DNA of 40,818 nt, from contig CAAGSD010000094.1 of assembly GCA_900772845.1 (NCBI GenBank), positions 1-40,818 on the forward strand, given 5' to 3'. Below the pieces are notes generated by a model. That model ran no database searches. It was not told where the DNA came from and was given only the letters and a program-made list of their open reading frames with translations. This document shows positions 5,945-14,770 of this stretch, in pieces (the stretch's first letter is position 1; each line of letters starts with the position of its first letter). Source of the stretch: Lachnospiraceae bacterium. Its GTDB lineage: Bacteria; Bacillota; Clostridia; Lachnospirales; Lachnospiraceae. The position numbers were made by a program, and so were the translations under genes.

Positions 5945-8584
5945 ATGGCAGACAACACAGAAAAAGACAAAAAAGATAACTCCTTTATGATGAAGCTTGC
6001 CACGCTCATCGTAGACAAGCGAAAAGGTTTTTATCTGATCTTCATTGTCTTATGCGTATTTTGCGTATTATCCATGAACAGGGTTAAGGTCAATAATGAC
6101 CTGACTACTTATTTGCCGGATACCACAGAGACCAGGAGGGGACTGGATCTGATGGATTCGGAATTTACGACTTATGGTTCCGCCCGGATCCTGATCTGCA
6201 ATGTGACTTTTGACGAGGCACAGAAGCTGGCGGATCAGGTGGAAAAAATGGATGGGGTCAGTATGCTGGATTTCGATGACACCGAGGATCATTACCATGA
6301 CATGGAGGCTTTATTGTCTGTCACTTTTGATGAGGAAGCGGACACGGAAGCCACACAGCAGCATCTGAATGAAGTACTGGATGCGCTGTCTGATTATGAT
6401 GTCTATTATTCCTCTGATATCGGTCAGGAGGAGCGTGATGCGGATGACCTGAATAATGATATGATTGTCATCCTGCTGTTGGCAGCAGTGGTTATTGTGG
6501 CTGTGCTGTTATTTACGTCAACAACCTATGCAGAGATTCCGGTTTATCTGACTACATTTATCGTGGCGGCTATTTTGAATAAAGGTACAAACTACTGGTT
6601 CGGAACCATCAGTTTTGTAACGAACTCTATTGCGGTGGTGTTGCAGTTAGGTCTGGCAGTAGACTATGCTATCATTCTCGCTCACCGTTTTATGGAAGAG
6701 CATGAGGACAAGGATGCCAGAGAGGCTGTGATCGTGGCTTTGAGTAAGGCAATCCCGGAGATTTCCTCCAGCTCCCTGACCACCATCTCAGGTATGGTAG
6801 CCATGATGTTCATGCAGTTCAGAATCGGTTATGACATGGGTATCATTCTGGCAAAATCCATTATTTTCAGTATGGTAGCTGTATTCTTCCTGATGCCCGG
6901 ACTGCTGCTTACTTTTTCCAAGGCAATCGACAATACCCACCACAAGAGTTTCGTGCCGAAGATCACGGCAGTGGGAAAATTCTGTGTGGCTACCCGCTAC
7001 ATCATACCGCCGATCCTGATCGTAGGTGTTATTGCAGCATTTTTTCTGTCCAACAGGGCGAATTATGTATATGATGTAAATACACTGGAATCCAGCACTA
7101 TGAGTGACAATAAATTCTCTGTCAGCATGGTAAATAAGGAATTTGGCATGGTGAATCAGCTGGCGGTCATCGTACCAAACGGGGATTATGAAAAGGAAGC
7201 ACAGACCTTAAATGCGTTGGAAAAACTGGATGTCGTAAAATCCGTCCAGGGACTTGGCAATATCGAAGCGATGGACGGCTACATGCTGACGGATAAGCTG
7301 AATCCCAGACAATTTGCGGAGCTGATCGATCTGGATGTGGAAGTGGCGGATATGCTGTATTCAGCGTATGCCCTGGATCAGAGTGATTATGGTGCCCTGG
7401 TCAGTGGTGTGAGTGAATACGAAGTACCGTTTATTGATATGTTCCTGTTTATCTATGAGCAGAAGGAAAGCGGCAATATCACTTTAGATGACGATCTGGA
7501 GGAGACGCTGTCGGATGCACATTCTAAGATCATGATCGCAAAGGATCAGCTGCTGGGCGAAGACAATTCCCGTTTCGTATTGGAATTAAATGTTCCATAT
7601 GAAGGAGAAGAGACGACTGCAGCACTGGATCAGATACGCAATACCGTAGCGAAGTTTTATAATATAGATGATATTCTGTTAGTCGGAAATGCCACCAGTG
7701 ATAAGGATCTGGGTGATTCCTTTGCGACAGATAATACCATCATCACTGTACTGACAGCATTGTTCGTTATGATCATCCTGCTGTTTACGTTCCAGTCCGC
7801 CGGCTTGCCGGTACTGCTGGTAGTAACGATTCAGGGTAGTATCTGGATGAACTTCTCACTGCCGTATCTGTTGAACGAAAATGTTTATTTCCTGGGATAT
7901 CTGGTGGTATCTGCGATCCAGATGGGTGCGACGATTGACTACGCTATCGTTATCACCAGTCGTTATATGGATCTGAAGACGTACATGCCGATCAAAGAAG
8001 CTGCCATCGAGGCGCTGAACCAGGCGTTCCCCACTATTGTTACCAGTGGTTCCATGCTGGTATCTGCGGGATTTATTATCAGCTATGTATCTTCTAATGC
8101 AGCGGTAGCGGCCATCGGACTGGCACTGGGACGTGGTACCCTGACTTCTATTTTACTGGTACTGCTGGCATTACCCCAGACATTGCTGATAGGAGATATC
8201 ATTATTCAGAAGACAGCATTTACACTGAAACGGGATCTGGCAAAGCCGTTGCCTTCCGCCGGAAGGATCCGCATGAACGGTCACATTAAGGGTTATGTCA
8301 ATGGTGTGCTGGAGGGTGACTTTGTCGGTGTCATCGATGGTGAGATAGGCGCAGTGGTGCGTCCCAAGGATACCGTGACAATGGAACGGGAGGATGCGCC
8401 GGAGGAAAAATATCCAAGACTGGAAGCACAGGAGCTTCCGGAGCACGAAGCATCCGGACAGGAAGTACCGGCCGGAGAAAATACCGTGGAAGCAACAGAA
8501 AAAGGCGGGGAAGCTTCGGACAACAGTGAGAACGAGACAACAGAGAACACAGCAGAAAGCGAGGGAACAGAAGATGAACAGTAA
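5945..8584 (+). CDS. MMPL/RND-family exporter
   Basis: An 879-residue integral membrane protein of the MMPL branch of RND transporters, expected to export lipids, peptides or drugs using the proton gradient. It has the duplicated RND layout: a first membrane helix (about residues 29-46), an extracellular domain, then a five-helix bundle containing GLAVDYAIILAHRFMEE; the second half repeats this with GATIDYAIVITSRYMD. These D-Y pairs are the proton-relay motifs. After the last helix there is a short Gly-rich beta segment (IRMNGHIKGYVNGVLEG) and a Glu-rich acidic tail. AGGAGG precedes the ATG. The stop overlaps the start of the GLUG protein gene, so the two are translationally coupled. Confidence 0.92.
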   Translation: MADNTEKDKKDNSFMMKLATLIVDKRKGFYLIFIVLCVFCVLSMNRVKVNNDLTTYLPDTTETRRGLDLMDSEFTTYGSARILICNVTFDEAQKLADQVEKMDGVSMLDFDDTEDHYHDMEALLSVTFDEEADTEATQQHLNEVLDALSDYDVYYSSDIGQEERDADDLNNDMIVILLLAAVVIVAVLLFTSTTYAEIPVYLTTFIVAAILNKGTNYWFGTISFVTNSIAVVLQLGLAVDYAIILAHRFMEEHEDKDAREAVIVALSKAIPEISSSSLTTISGMVAMMFMQFRIGYDMGIILAKSIIFSMVAVFFLMPGLLLTFSKAIDNTHHKSFVPKITAVGKFCVATRYIIPPILIVGVIAAFFLSNRANYVYDVNTLESSTMSDNKFSVSMVNKEFGMVNQLAVIVPNGDYEKEAQTLNALEKLDVVKSVQGLGNIEAMDGYMLTDKLNPRQFAELIDLDVEVADMLYSAYALDQSDYGALVSGVSEYEVPFIDMFLFIYEQKESGNITLDDDLEETLSDAHSKIMIAKDQLLGEDNSRFVLELNVPYEGEETTAALDQIRNTVAKFYNIDDILLVGNATSDKDLGDSFATDNTIITVLTALFVMIILLFTFQSAGLPVLLVVTIQGSIWMNFSLPYLLNENVYFLGYLVVSAIQMGATIDYAIVITSRYMDLKTYMPIKEAAIEALNQAFPTIVTSGSMLVSAGFIISYVSSNAAVAAIGLALGRGTLTSILLVLLALPQTLLIGDIIIQKTAFTLKRDLAKPLPSAGRIRMNGHIKGYVNGVLEGDFVGVIDGEIGAVVRPKDTVTMEREDAPEEKYPRLEAQELPEHEASGQEVPAGENTVEATEKGGEASDNSENETTENTAESEGTEDEQ

Positions 8585-11500
8585 GAGATTATTATGTTTC
8601 CTGCTGGGAGCAGCATTGATCCTGCAGACACCGGCAACTGCCTATGCATCAGAAACTTTGACCTATGAGCAGTACAGAGGCGGCAGCGGTTATAGCAGTA
8701 CGTTAAAGGAGCAGGATTATGCAGTCATAGAGATTAACACGGAGGAAGATCTGCGTACGCTGGCGGAGAATTGTGTACTGGACAGTTGGTCCAGAGATAA
8801 AAAAGTAGTGCTGCAGAATGATATTGTTCTGAGCATGGCAAGTGAATTCAACATTCCTGTATTTGCGGGGATCTTCGATGGTGACGGGCATACAATCTCC
8901 AATGTAAAACTGACCGGAAACGGCTCGGCCGTGGGATTGTTCCGGTACGTGCAGGAGGGAGCGAAAGTCCGGAACCTTACAGTGACAGGAGAAGTCTCAC
9001 CCTCCGGAAGCCAGGATCAGGTCGGCGGCATCGCCGGTGTGAATTACGGCAGCATCGAAAATTGTAAATTTGCCGGAAATGTCGTTGGTGACACGGAGGT
9101 CGGCGGTATTGCCGGAGTCAACGCAGAAAGCGGAGAAATCCGCAGGTGTGAATCTTCCGGAAATGTCATCGGCAATCATTCCGCAGGCGGTATTACAGGA
9201 AGCAACCATGGTATCCTGAACAATTGCAGCAACAGCGGCAATATCAATACGTACAGCACAGAAGTAACCTACGATCTGGACGATATTACCATGGATAATC
9301 TCGAACAGATCAACAGCACCTCTAATATGGCGGCCCATACAGATACCGGTGGTATTGCAGGTATCTCCGACGGCAAGATTTATTATTGCTCCAACTCCGG
9401 AGCCATCGGTTACCAGCATGTAGGCTATAATACCGGTGGTATCGTCGGCAGACTGCATCAGGGCTATCTGCAGAATTGTACTAACACCGGTTATGTGCAG
9501 GGCAGAAAAGATGTGGGCGGTATCGTTGGCCAGATGGAGCCCTTCCTGGAGATCCAATATCTCAGCGACAAACTCAAGGAACTGGATACGGAGACCGACA
9601 AATTCCTGGATCTGCTGGATGCAACGCAAAGGGACGTCAGCAGCTACAGCAGGCAGGCATCCGATATTGCCAGGTACATCAGCACCAATCTGAAAGATGC
9701 CAACAGTGCGGGAAGTTCTCTGACAGGAACCGCACATGATCTGTGGTACATTTATAATCAGGAATTGAACGGTGTCAGCAATGACTTAAAAACTCTGAAC
9801 GATGATCTGAACAAACAGGCAGACAGTGACAAGAATAATGGCAACAGCCATGACGTTACCATCAGCGGAAATGACATCTGGAATGGCATTGACTGGGGCG
9901 ATATCGGAAATAGCAGCAATCATAATAACAATAACAACGGCAGTGTAAGTGGCGGCAATTTTACGATTACGGTACCGGATGATACAGAGAGCTATAAAGC
10001 TGCTTTGAAGAAATTCGGTGAGAGTGCCACGAAGCATCTGGATAATATGACCAATGCCTCCACAGACAGAAGCGGCGGAATCAAGAACAATCTGGATACG
10101 TTGAATAACAGTCTGGATAAGGCTTTTGACCAGCTGGGTCAGCTGGGTGATGTGCTGGAAGCCGGAACAGATACCACCAGTGCCCATGTAGATGCACTGA
10201 TGGATCAGGCCAGAGTCCTGCGGAAACTGGTCAGCGAGATCCGTGATGATCTCTTCCGCTACGAAGGAATGTCCATAGAGGATACTTCGGACGAATCCGC
10301 CAGCAAAGGCGAGGTGAATCCCGGAGATCCGGATGCAGAGGATGGCACCTCAGAGCCTGAAGGAACCGAAGAAGCCCGTTATGACACTTCCAGTTTCCAG
10401 AAAGGAAAAGTTACTTTATGTGTAAATCGAGGTACGGTAGAAGCCGACACCAATGTGGGCGGTATTGCCGGACAGGTGGCAACGGAGTATGATTTTGACC
10501 CGGAGGATGACATTACCTTAACCGGAGCGGAGAGCTTCGACGTGGAACAGACTATCAAGGCAGTTATCAGAGACAGTCGTAACCTCGGAGATGTGACCGG
10601 TAAAAAAGATTGTGTTGGTGGTGTTGTCGGTAAAGCCGAATATGGTGCAGTGATTTCCTGTGAATCCTATGCGCCCATAGAGAGTACCGGAGGCAGCTAT
10701 GTGGGCGGTGTTGCGGGATCTGCAAGCTATGCGATCCGCAGCTGCTACAGCATGGGTAAGATCACAGGCAAAAATAATATCGGCGGTATTGCTGGAGAAG
10801 GCTGCGATATTTTCTACAGCTATGCGTACAATGAACTGGATCTGTCCGGCGAAGGACAGGGCAGCATTGCCGGAAAAGTCAGCGATGACGGCACGCTGTA
10901 TGGCAACTATTATGTGGAAGGCGGCGTCGGTGGTGTAGACGGCATCGGCTATGAGGGAGGAGCCACCCCGTTGGATTATCAGGAATTCTGCAGCAAAGAC
11001 GGCGTTCCCGATACTTTCTCACAGTTTACCATTACCTTCCAGGCAGATGGTGTAGAAGTAGCTTCCTATAAATGCAGTTACGGAGATTACCTGTCTGCCG
11101 ACCAGATTCCGGAAGTACCGGAGAAGGATGGCTGTTACGGTGTATGGCCGGATTATGATTTCAGCTATATTACCGGCAATAAGGTATTGGAAGCAGAATA
11201 TCAGGAATGGACTGCATCCATTGCCTCTACAGAGAAAAATGATGAAAATAAGGCTTTGGTCATGGCGGAAGGGAACTTCTATCCCAATGCGGCATTGCAT
11301 CTGCAGGTAGATGGGGATACTTACACAGTGTCTCTGACCAACTCCATAGAAGAGGATGCACCGGACTATACCGGAGCCGTAACCTTGCGTGTCTACTGTG
11401 AGGATGTAGATAACACTGTCATAGAGGTGGCGCAGGATGGAGAGTACACTGAGGTGGAATCCACTGTGATCGGCAGCTACAGGCAGTTCAACATGGAGGT

Positions 11501-11741
11501 GCCCGGCAGCTTCCGCATGGTGGAGACAGAAGGCAGCCATACCCTGATGATCGTACTTTGCATCGCTGGTGGCGCAGTTGTGATCCTGTTGATCGTATTG
11601 CTTGCGAAAAAAGCGGCAAAGCGCCGGAAAATGCGCAAGACAGCAAAACGTGACCGGAAAGCCGGAAAAGCTGACGAGGACCGGAGCAGCACAACAGACG
11701 CAGCAGAAGATGCCGGACAGACGGCTGACGCAGAGGAATAG
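8574..11741 (+). CDS. GLUG-repeat surface protein with C-terminal membrane anchor
   Basis: A 1055-residue extracellular protein. A signal peptide ends at AYA (residue 25). From about residue 149 there are GLUG-type repeats (VGGIAGVNYGSIENC, VGGIAGVN, AGGITGSNHG, TGGIAGISDG, TGGIVGRLHQG, VGGIVGQ), expected to build a beta-helix. A helical, coiled-coil-like insert (about 325-570) with an Asn-rich loop follows, then further GLUG repeats (VGGIAGQ, VGGVVGK, VGGVAGS, IGGIAGE, to about 740). A single membrane helix (about 990-1012) precedes a Lys/Arg-rich cytoplasmic tail. The long upstream open frame is shadow sequence; the ATG at 8574 gives the signal peptide. The gene overlaps the MMPL gene by 11 bp. 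It may be an exporter partner or an adhesin; the helical insert recalls the periplasmic region of YhgE/Pip-like proteins. Confidence 0.88.
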   Translation: MNSKRLLCFLLGAALILQTPATAYASETLTYEQYRGGSGYSSTLKEQDYAVIEINTEEDLRTLAENCVLDSWSRDKKVVLQNDIVLSMASEFNIPVFAGIFDGDGHTISNVKLTGNGSAVGLFRYVQEGAKVRNLTVTGEVSPSGSQDQVGGIAGVNYGSIENCKFAGNVVGDTEVGGIAGVNAESGEIRRCESSGNVIGNHSAGGITGSNHGILNNCSNSGNINTYSTEVTYDLDDITMDNLEQINSTSNMAAHTDTGGIAGISDGKIYYCSNSGAIGYQHVGYNTGGIVGRLHQGYLQNCTNTGYVQGRKDVGGIVGQMEPFLEIQYLSDKLKELDTETDKFLDLLDATQRDVSSYSRQASDIARYISTNLKDANSAGSSLTGTAHDLWYIYNQELNGVSNDLKTLNDDLNKQADSDKNNGNSHDVTISGNDIWNGIDWGDIGNSSNHNNNNNGSVSGGNFTITVPDDTESYKAALKKFGESATKHLDNMTNASTDRSGGIKNNLDTLNNSLDKAFDQLGQLGDVLEAGTDTTSAHVDALMDQARVLRKLVSEIRDDLFRYEGMSIEDTSDESASKGEVNPGDPDAEDGTSEPEGTEEARYDTSSFQKGKVTLCVNRGTVEADTNVGGIAGQVATEYDFDPEDDITLTGAESFDVEQTIKAVIRDSRNLGDVTGKKDCVGGVVGKAEYGAVISCESYAPIESTGGSYVGGVAGSASYAIRSCYSMGKITGKNNIGGIAGEGCDIFYSYAYNELDLSGEGQGSIAGKVSDDGTLYGNYYVEGGVGGVDGIGYEGGATPLDYQEFCSKDGVPDTFSQFTITFQADGVEVASYKCSYGDYLSADQIPEVPEKDGCYGVWPDYDFSYITGNKVLEAEYQEWTASIASTEKNDENKALVMAEGNFYPNAALHLQVDGDTYTVSLTNSIEEDAPDYTGAVTLRVYCEDVDNTVIEVAQDGEYTEVESTVIGSYRQFNMEVPGSFRMVETEGSHTLMIVLCIAGGAVVILLIVLLAKKAAKRRKMRKTAKRDRKAGKADEDRSSTTDAAEDAGQTADAEE

Positions 11742-11743
11742 CA

Positions 11744-12385
11744 ATGATTCAGGCAGTTATATTTGACATGGACGGTACGCTGATCGATACCGAAAAATAT
11801 TACCGCATTTTCTGGCCGAAGGCACTGGAGGCTTGCGGCTATACGATGACGGATGAGCAGGCGCTGACGATGCGCAGTCTGGGGCGGCCTTTTGCCCCCA
11901 GACAGCTCAAGGACTGGTACGGCGAGGAGTTTGATTATTATGCCGTGCGGAATAAACGAAAAGAATTGATGGAGGAAGCACTGAACCGGGATGGCATCAA
12001 ATGCAAGCCCGGTGCTGTGGAGCTTCTGGAAGATCTGAAAAAAAGACACATCACTGTAGCGGTTGCCACAGCGACGGATCTGGAGCGGACGGAAAAATAT
12101 CTGGCACTGACAGGACTTCGGCCGTATTTTGAGAAATTGATTTCGGCCACTATGGTAGCAGAAGGTAAGCCGTCCCCGGATATTTACCGCTATGCCTGCG
12201 AACAGCTGGGACTGGCACCGGAAGAGTGCATGGCTGTGGAGGATTCTCCCAACGGAGTCTTAAGTGCTTACCGTGCTGGCTGTAAAGTCGTCATGGTACC
12301 GGATCAGACAGACCCCGATGAAAACTTAAAAAAATGTCTGTACGCCTGCGTACCGACCCTGGCAGATATCAGCCACCTCATTTAG
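11744..12385 (+). CDS. HAD-superfamily phosphatase, beta-phosphoglucomutase-like
   Basis: A 213-residue cytosolic HAD hydrolase, subfamily IA. The nucleophile motif is FDMDGTL with Asp8 and Asp10, motif II is VATAT, the motif III lysine lies in GKPSPDIY, and motif IV is VEDSPNGV. The cap between residues 18 and 80 is the helical C1 type, as in beta-phosphoglucomutase and small-sugar phosphatases; substrate cannot be read from sequence. It starts 2 bp after the GLUG gene stop, so it is the last gene of the MMPL operon. Its 3' end lies within a strong hairpin. Confidence 0.92.
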   Translation: MIQAVIFDMDGTLIDTEKYYRIFWPKALEACGYTMTDEQALTMRSLGRPFAPRQLKDWYGEEFDYYAVRNKRKELMEEALNRDGIKCKPGAVELLEDLKKRHITVAVATATDLERTEKYLALTGLRPYFEKLISATMVAEGKPSPDIYRYACEQLGLAPEECMAVEDSPNGVLSAYRAGCKVVMVPDQTDPDENLKKCLYACVPTLADISHLI

Positions 12386-12400
12386 AGGTGGCTATATTTG
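12371..12400 (+). terminator. Terminator hairpin overlapping HAD gene end
   Basis: AGCCACCTC and GAGGTGGCT form a perfect 9-bp stem with loop ATTTA, followed by ATATTTGTC. The T-tract is weak, but the position at the end of the operon supports termination. Confidence 0.65.
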
Positions 12401-12410
12401 TCATAGTAGC

Positions 12411-12439
12411 TTGATTTTTGTATTCCAGTGTGTTATTAT
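12411..12439 (+). promoter_or_regulatory. Promoter of ptb-buk
   Basis: TTGATT (12411-12416) and TATTAT (12434-12439) with a 17-bp spacer lie about 140 bp before the ptb ATG, immediately after the operon terminator. Confidence 0.65.
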
Positions 12440-12485
12440 TTTAACGATTAGAGTGACTATTCGGAAGACAATGAAATCAAGCGGG

Positions 12486-12521
12486 ACTGCTTTGTCATGC
12501 TTGCATGTAAAAAGCAGTTTT
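12486..12521 (+). promoter_or_regulatory. Leader hairpin upstream of ptb
   Basis: In the ptb 5' leader ACTGCTTT (12486-12493) pairs with AAAGCAGT (12511-12518), and the loop itself contains CATGC-TT-GCATG. TTTTGC follows. It could act as an attenuator or mRNA-stability element; no known riboswitch pattern is recognised. Confidence 0.4.
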
Positions 12522-12578
12522 GCTTGTGGAATGTATTCACACTTGGAGCCCACGAGGGGCGGAAAGGAATGGAAGAAA

Positions 12579-13496
12579 ATGAATTTTGACGACATCGTAG
12601 CAAAAGTAAAAGAGTGTGGGAAGAAGACCGTTGCAGTCTCCGTTGCACAGGACAGTGCAGTACTGGAAGCTGTACATGAAGCCAAGAGACTGGGCATTGC
12701 AGATGCAATCCTGGTAGGGGATGAGGCGAAGATCCGTGAGATCGCAGCAGGACTCAACATGGACCTGTCTGATTATGAGATCATCAATGAGCCGGATATG
12801 ATCGAAGCCTCCCTGAAAGCTGTAAAGCTGGCCCATGACGGCCGTGCAGATATGTATATGAAGGGCCTGATCGACTCCAAGAATTTCTTAAAGAGTGTAC
12901 TGAATAAGGAAGTAGGTCTTCGTACCGGTGGAACCCTGTCTCATGTATGTGTATTCGAAATTCCCGGCATTGACAGACTTCTGTTCCTGACCGATGTTGC
13001 ATTCATGACCTATCCTACACTGGAGGAGAAGGTACAGATCATCAAGAATACTATTCCCGTATGTAATGCCTGTGGCGTTGCAGAGCCTAAGGTAGCACCT
13101 TTAGCAGCAGTTGAGGTGGTAAATCCCAAGATGCCTGTTACCGTAGATGCGGCAGAACTGACTAAGATGTGCGAAGAAGGACAGATCCCCGGCTGTATCG
13201 TAGACGGACCGCTGTCTCTTGACCTGGCGATCGATCCCGAGGCAGCCAAGCATAAGGGCGCAACCGACCGTAAGATCCAGGGTGATGCAGATGTATTGCT
13301 GTTCCCGGATATCCATGCCGGCAACCTGGTATACAAGGCAATCGTACATATGGTAAAAGTAAAGAACGGATGCATCCTGACCGGTACCAAGGTGCCTGTT
13401 GTCCTGACCAGCCGTTCCGATACCTTCGAGACCAAGGTATACTCTCTGGCACTGGCTGCAGTTGTAGCAGAAGAGATGAAAAAGAATCAGAAATAA
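12579..13496 (+). CDS. ptb: Phosphate butyryltransferase
   Basis: Converts butyryl-CoA and phosphate to butyryl-phosphate, the first step of the ptb-buk route to butyrate with ATP gain. The 305-residue protein matches the PTA_PTB family along its length: DAILVGDEAKIREIA near the N-terminus, MKGLIDSKNFLKSVLN with LRTGGTLSHVCVFE in the middle, and DVLLFPDIHAGNLVYKA towards the end. The ATG at 12579 follows AAGGA and begins MNFDDIVAKVK; the longer open frame upstream is the untranslated leader. buk follows 120 bp downstream. A related phosphate acetyltransferase is possible, but the pairing and sequence favour ptb. Confidence 0.93.
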   Translation: MNFDDIVAKVKECGKKTVAVSVAQDSAVLEAVHEAKRLGIADAILVGDEAKIREIAAGLNMDLSDYEIINEPDMIEASLKAVKLAHDGRADMYMKGLIDSKNFLKSVLNKEVGLRTGGTLSHVCVFEIPGIDRLLFLTDVAFMTYPTLEEKVQIIKNTIPVCNACGVAEPKVAPLAAVEVVNPKMPVTVDAAELTKMCEEGQIPGCIVDGPLSLDLAIDPEAAKHKGATDRKIQGDADVLLFPDIHAGNLVYKAIVHMVKVKNGCILTGTKVPVVLTSRSDTFETKVYSLALAAVVAEEMKKNQK

Positions 13497-13616
13497 GCTA
13501 TGGATATCATGATAGAAGCCGCTGTGGAAGCTGCGGGCGAACTGCTGTCGGCAGGTATAGATACTGTAGTGGACAAAGCGGTAAAGCATAAGAGTGAATA
13601 TAGGAGGAAAAACACA

Positions 13617-14684
13617 ATGGCAATCAAGAGTCTGATCATCAACCCCGGTTCCACCTCCACCAAGATCGGTGTATTTGAGGATGAGAACTTATTATTTGAA
13701 GAAACTCTGAGACATTCTACCGAGGAGATCTCCAAATACGATACTATTTTCGAACAGAAGGATTTCCGTAAGAAGATCATTACCGATCTGCTGGCAGAGA
13801 AGAATTGTGATCTGAAGAGCTTCAACGTGATCGTAGGACGTGGAGGTCTGTTAAAGCCTATCCCCAGTGGTACCTATGCGGTAACCGATGATCTGCTGGA
13901 GGATTTAAAAGTAGGTGTACAGGGTCAGCATGCTTCTAATTTAGGCGGTATTCTGGCAAGAGAGATCGGTGATGAGATCGGCGTTCCCTCTTACATCGTA
14001 GACCCCGTTGTAGTAGATGAACTGATGCCCATCGCAAGATATTCCGGTCTGGAAGAGATCCCCAGAGGAAGTATCTTCCATGCCCTGAACCAGAAGGCTG
14101 TTGCAAAGAGATATGCAAAAGAGGCCGGCAAGCCTTATGAGTCCTTACGCCTGATAGTCGTACACATGGGTGGCGGTGTATCCGTAGGCGCACATGAGGA
14201 CGGCAAGGTCGTAGATGTATTCAGTGCATTCGACGGCGACGGTGCATTCTCTCCGGAGCGTGCAGGCGGTGTGCCCTGTGCAGCACTGGTTAAAATGTGC
14301 TTCTCCGGAAAATATACCGAGAAGGAGATCAGTGCAAAGCTGATCGGCAAGGGCGGCCTGAATTCTTACCTGGGTACCAATGATATGCGTGAAGTTACCA
14401 AGCGTGCCAATGAAGGCGATGCCAAGGCAGCGGAGGTGAAGCAGGCATTCCTGTTACAGGTAGCCAAAGACATCGGTGCTATGGCCTGTGTGCTGAACGG
14501 CAAGGTAGACCAGATCGTTATCACCGGAGGCATTGCATATGGTGAGGATGTAGTGGCTAAGCTGAAAGAGAGATGCGGCTGGATCGCTCCTGTGACCGTA
14601 TATCCCGGTGAGGACGAGCTGTTAGCTTTGGCTCAGGGCGCTCTGCGTGTCATGAACGGCGAAGAACAGGTGAAGCAGTACTAA
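13617..14684 (+). CDS. buk: Butyrate kinase
   Basis: Transfers phosphate from butyryl-phosphate to ADP, giving butyrate and ATP; the last step of fermentation. The 355 residues show the ASKHA acetokinase fold: LIINPGSTSTKIGVFED at the N-terminus, VGRGGLLKPIPSG, VVHMGGGVSVGAHEDGKVVD, and the C-terminal adenosine-binding VITGGIAYGED. The ATG at 13617 has AGGAGG 8 bp upstream. The same frame is open back to an ATG at 13500 just after ptb, adding 39 codons that are not part of the normal enzyme. ptb and buk are one operon ending at a strong terminator. Confidence 0.95.
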   Translation: MAIKSLIINPGSTSTKIGVFEDENLLFEETLRHSTEEISKYDTIFEQKDFRKKIITDLLAEKNCDLKSFNVIVGRGGLLKPIPSGTYAVTDDLLEDLKVGVQGQHASNLGGILAREIGDEIGVPSYIVDPVVVDELMPIARYSGLEEIPRGSIFHALNQKAVAKRYAKEAGKPYESLRLIVVHMGGGVSVGAHEDGKVVDVFSAFDGDGAFSPERAGGVPCAALVKMCFSGKYTEKEISAKLIGKGGLNSYLGTNDMREVTKRANEGDAKAAEVKQAFLLQVAKDIGAMACVLNGKVDQIVITGGIAYGEDVVAKLKERCGWIAPVTVYPGEDELLALAQGALRVMNGEEQVKQY

Positions 14685-14701
14685 TTTAGAGTAAAATACA
14701 G

Positions 14702-14737
14702 AACTCCCGGTGGAATGATTCCATCGGGAGTTTTTTT
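14702..14737 (+). terminator. Terminator of ptb-buk
   Basis: ACTCCCGGTGGAA and TTCCATCGGGAGT form a 13-bp stem with one G-T pair and loop TGA, followed by seven T. Confidence 0.92.
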
Positions 14738-14770
14738 CTTTAGGAATAGACTTTCTGTCAGCACTATATT

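Noticed and set aside
8997..9737. 246-codon open frame antisense to the GLUG gene
   Set aside because: No ribosome binding site and composition mirrors the repeats of the sense gene; the sense protein is clearly coding.
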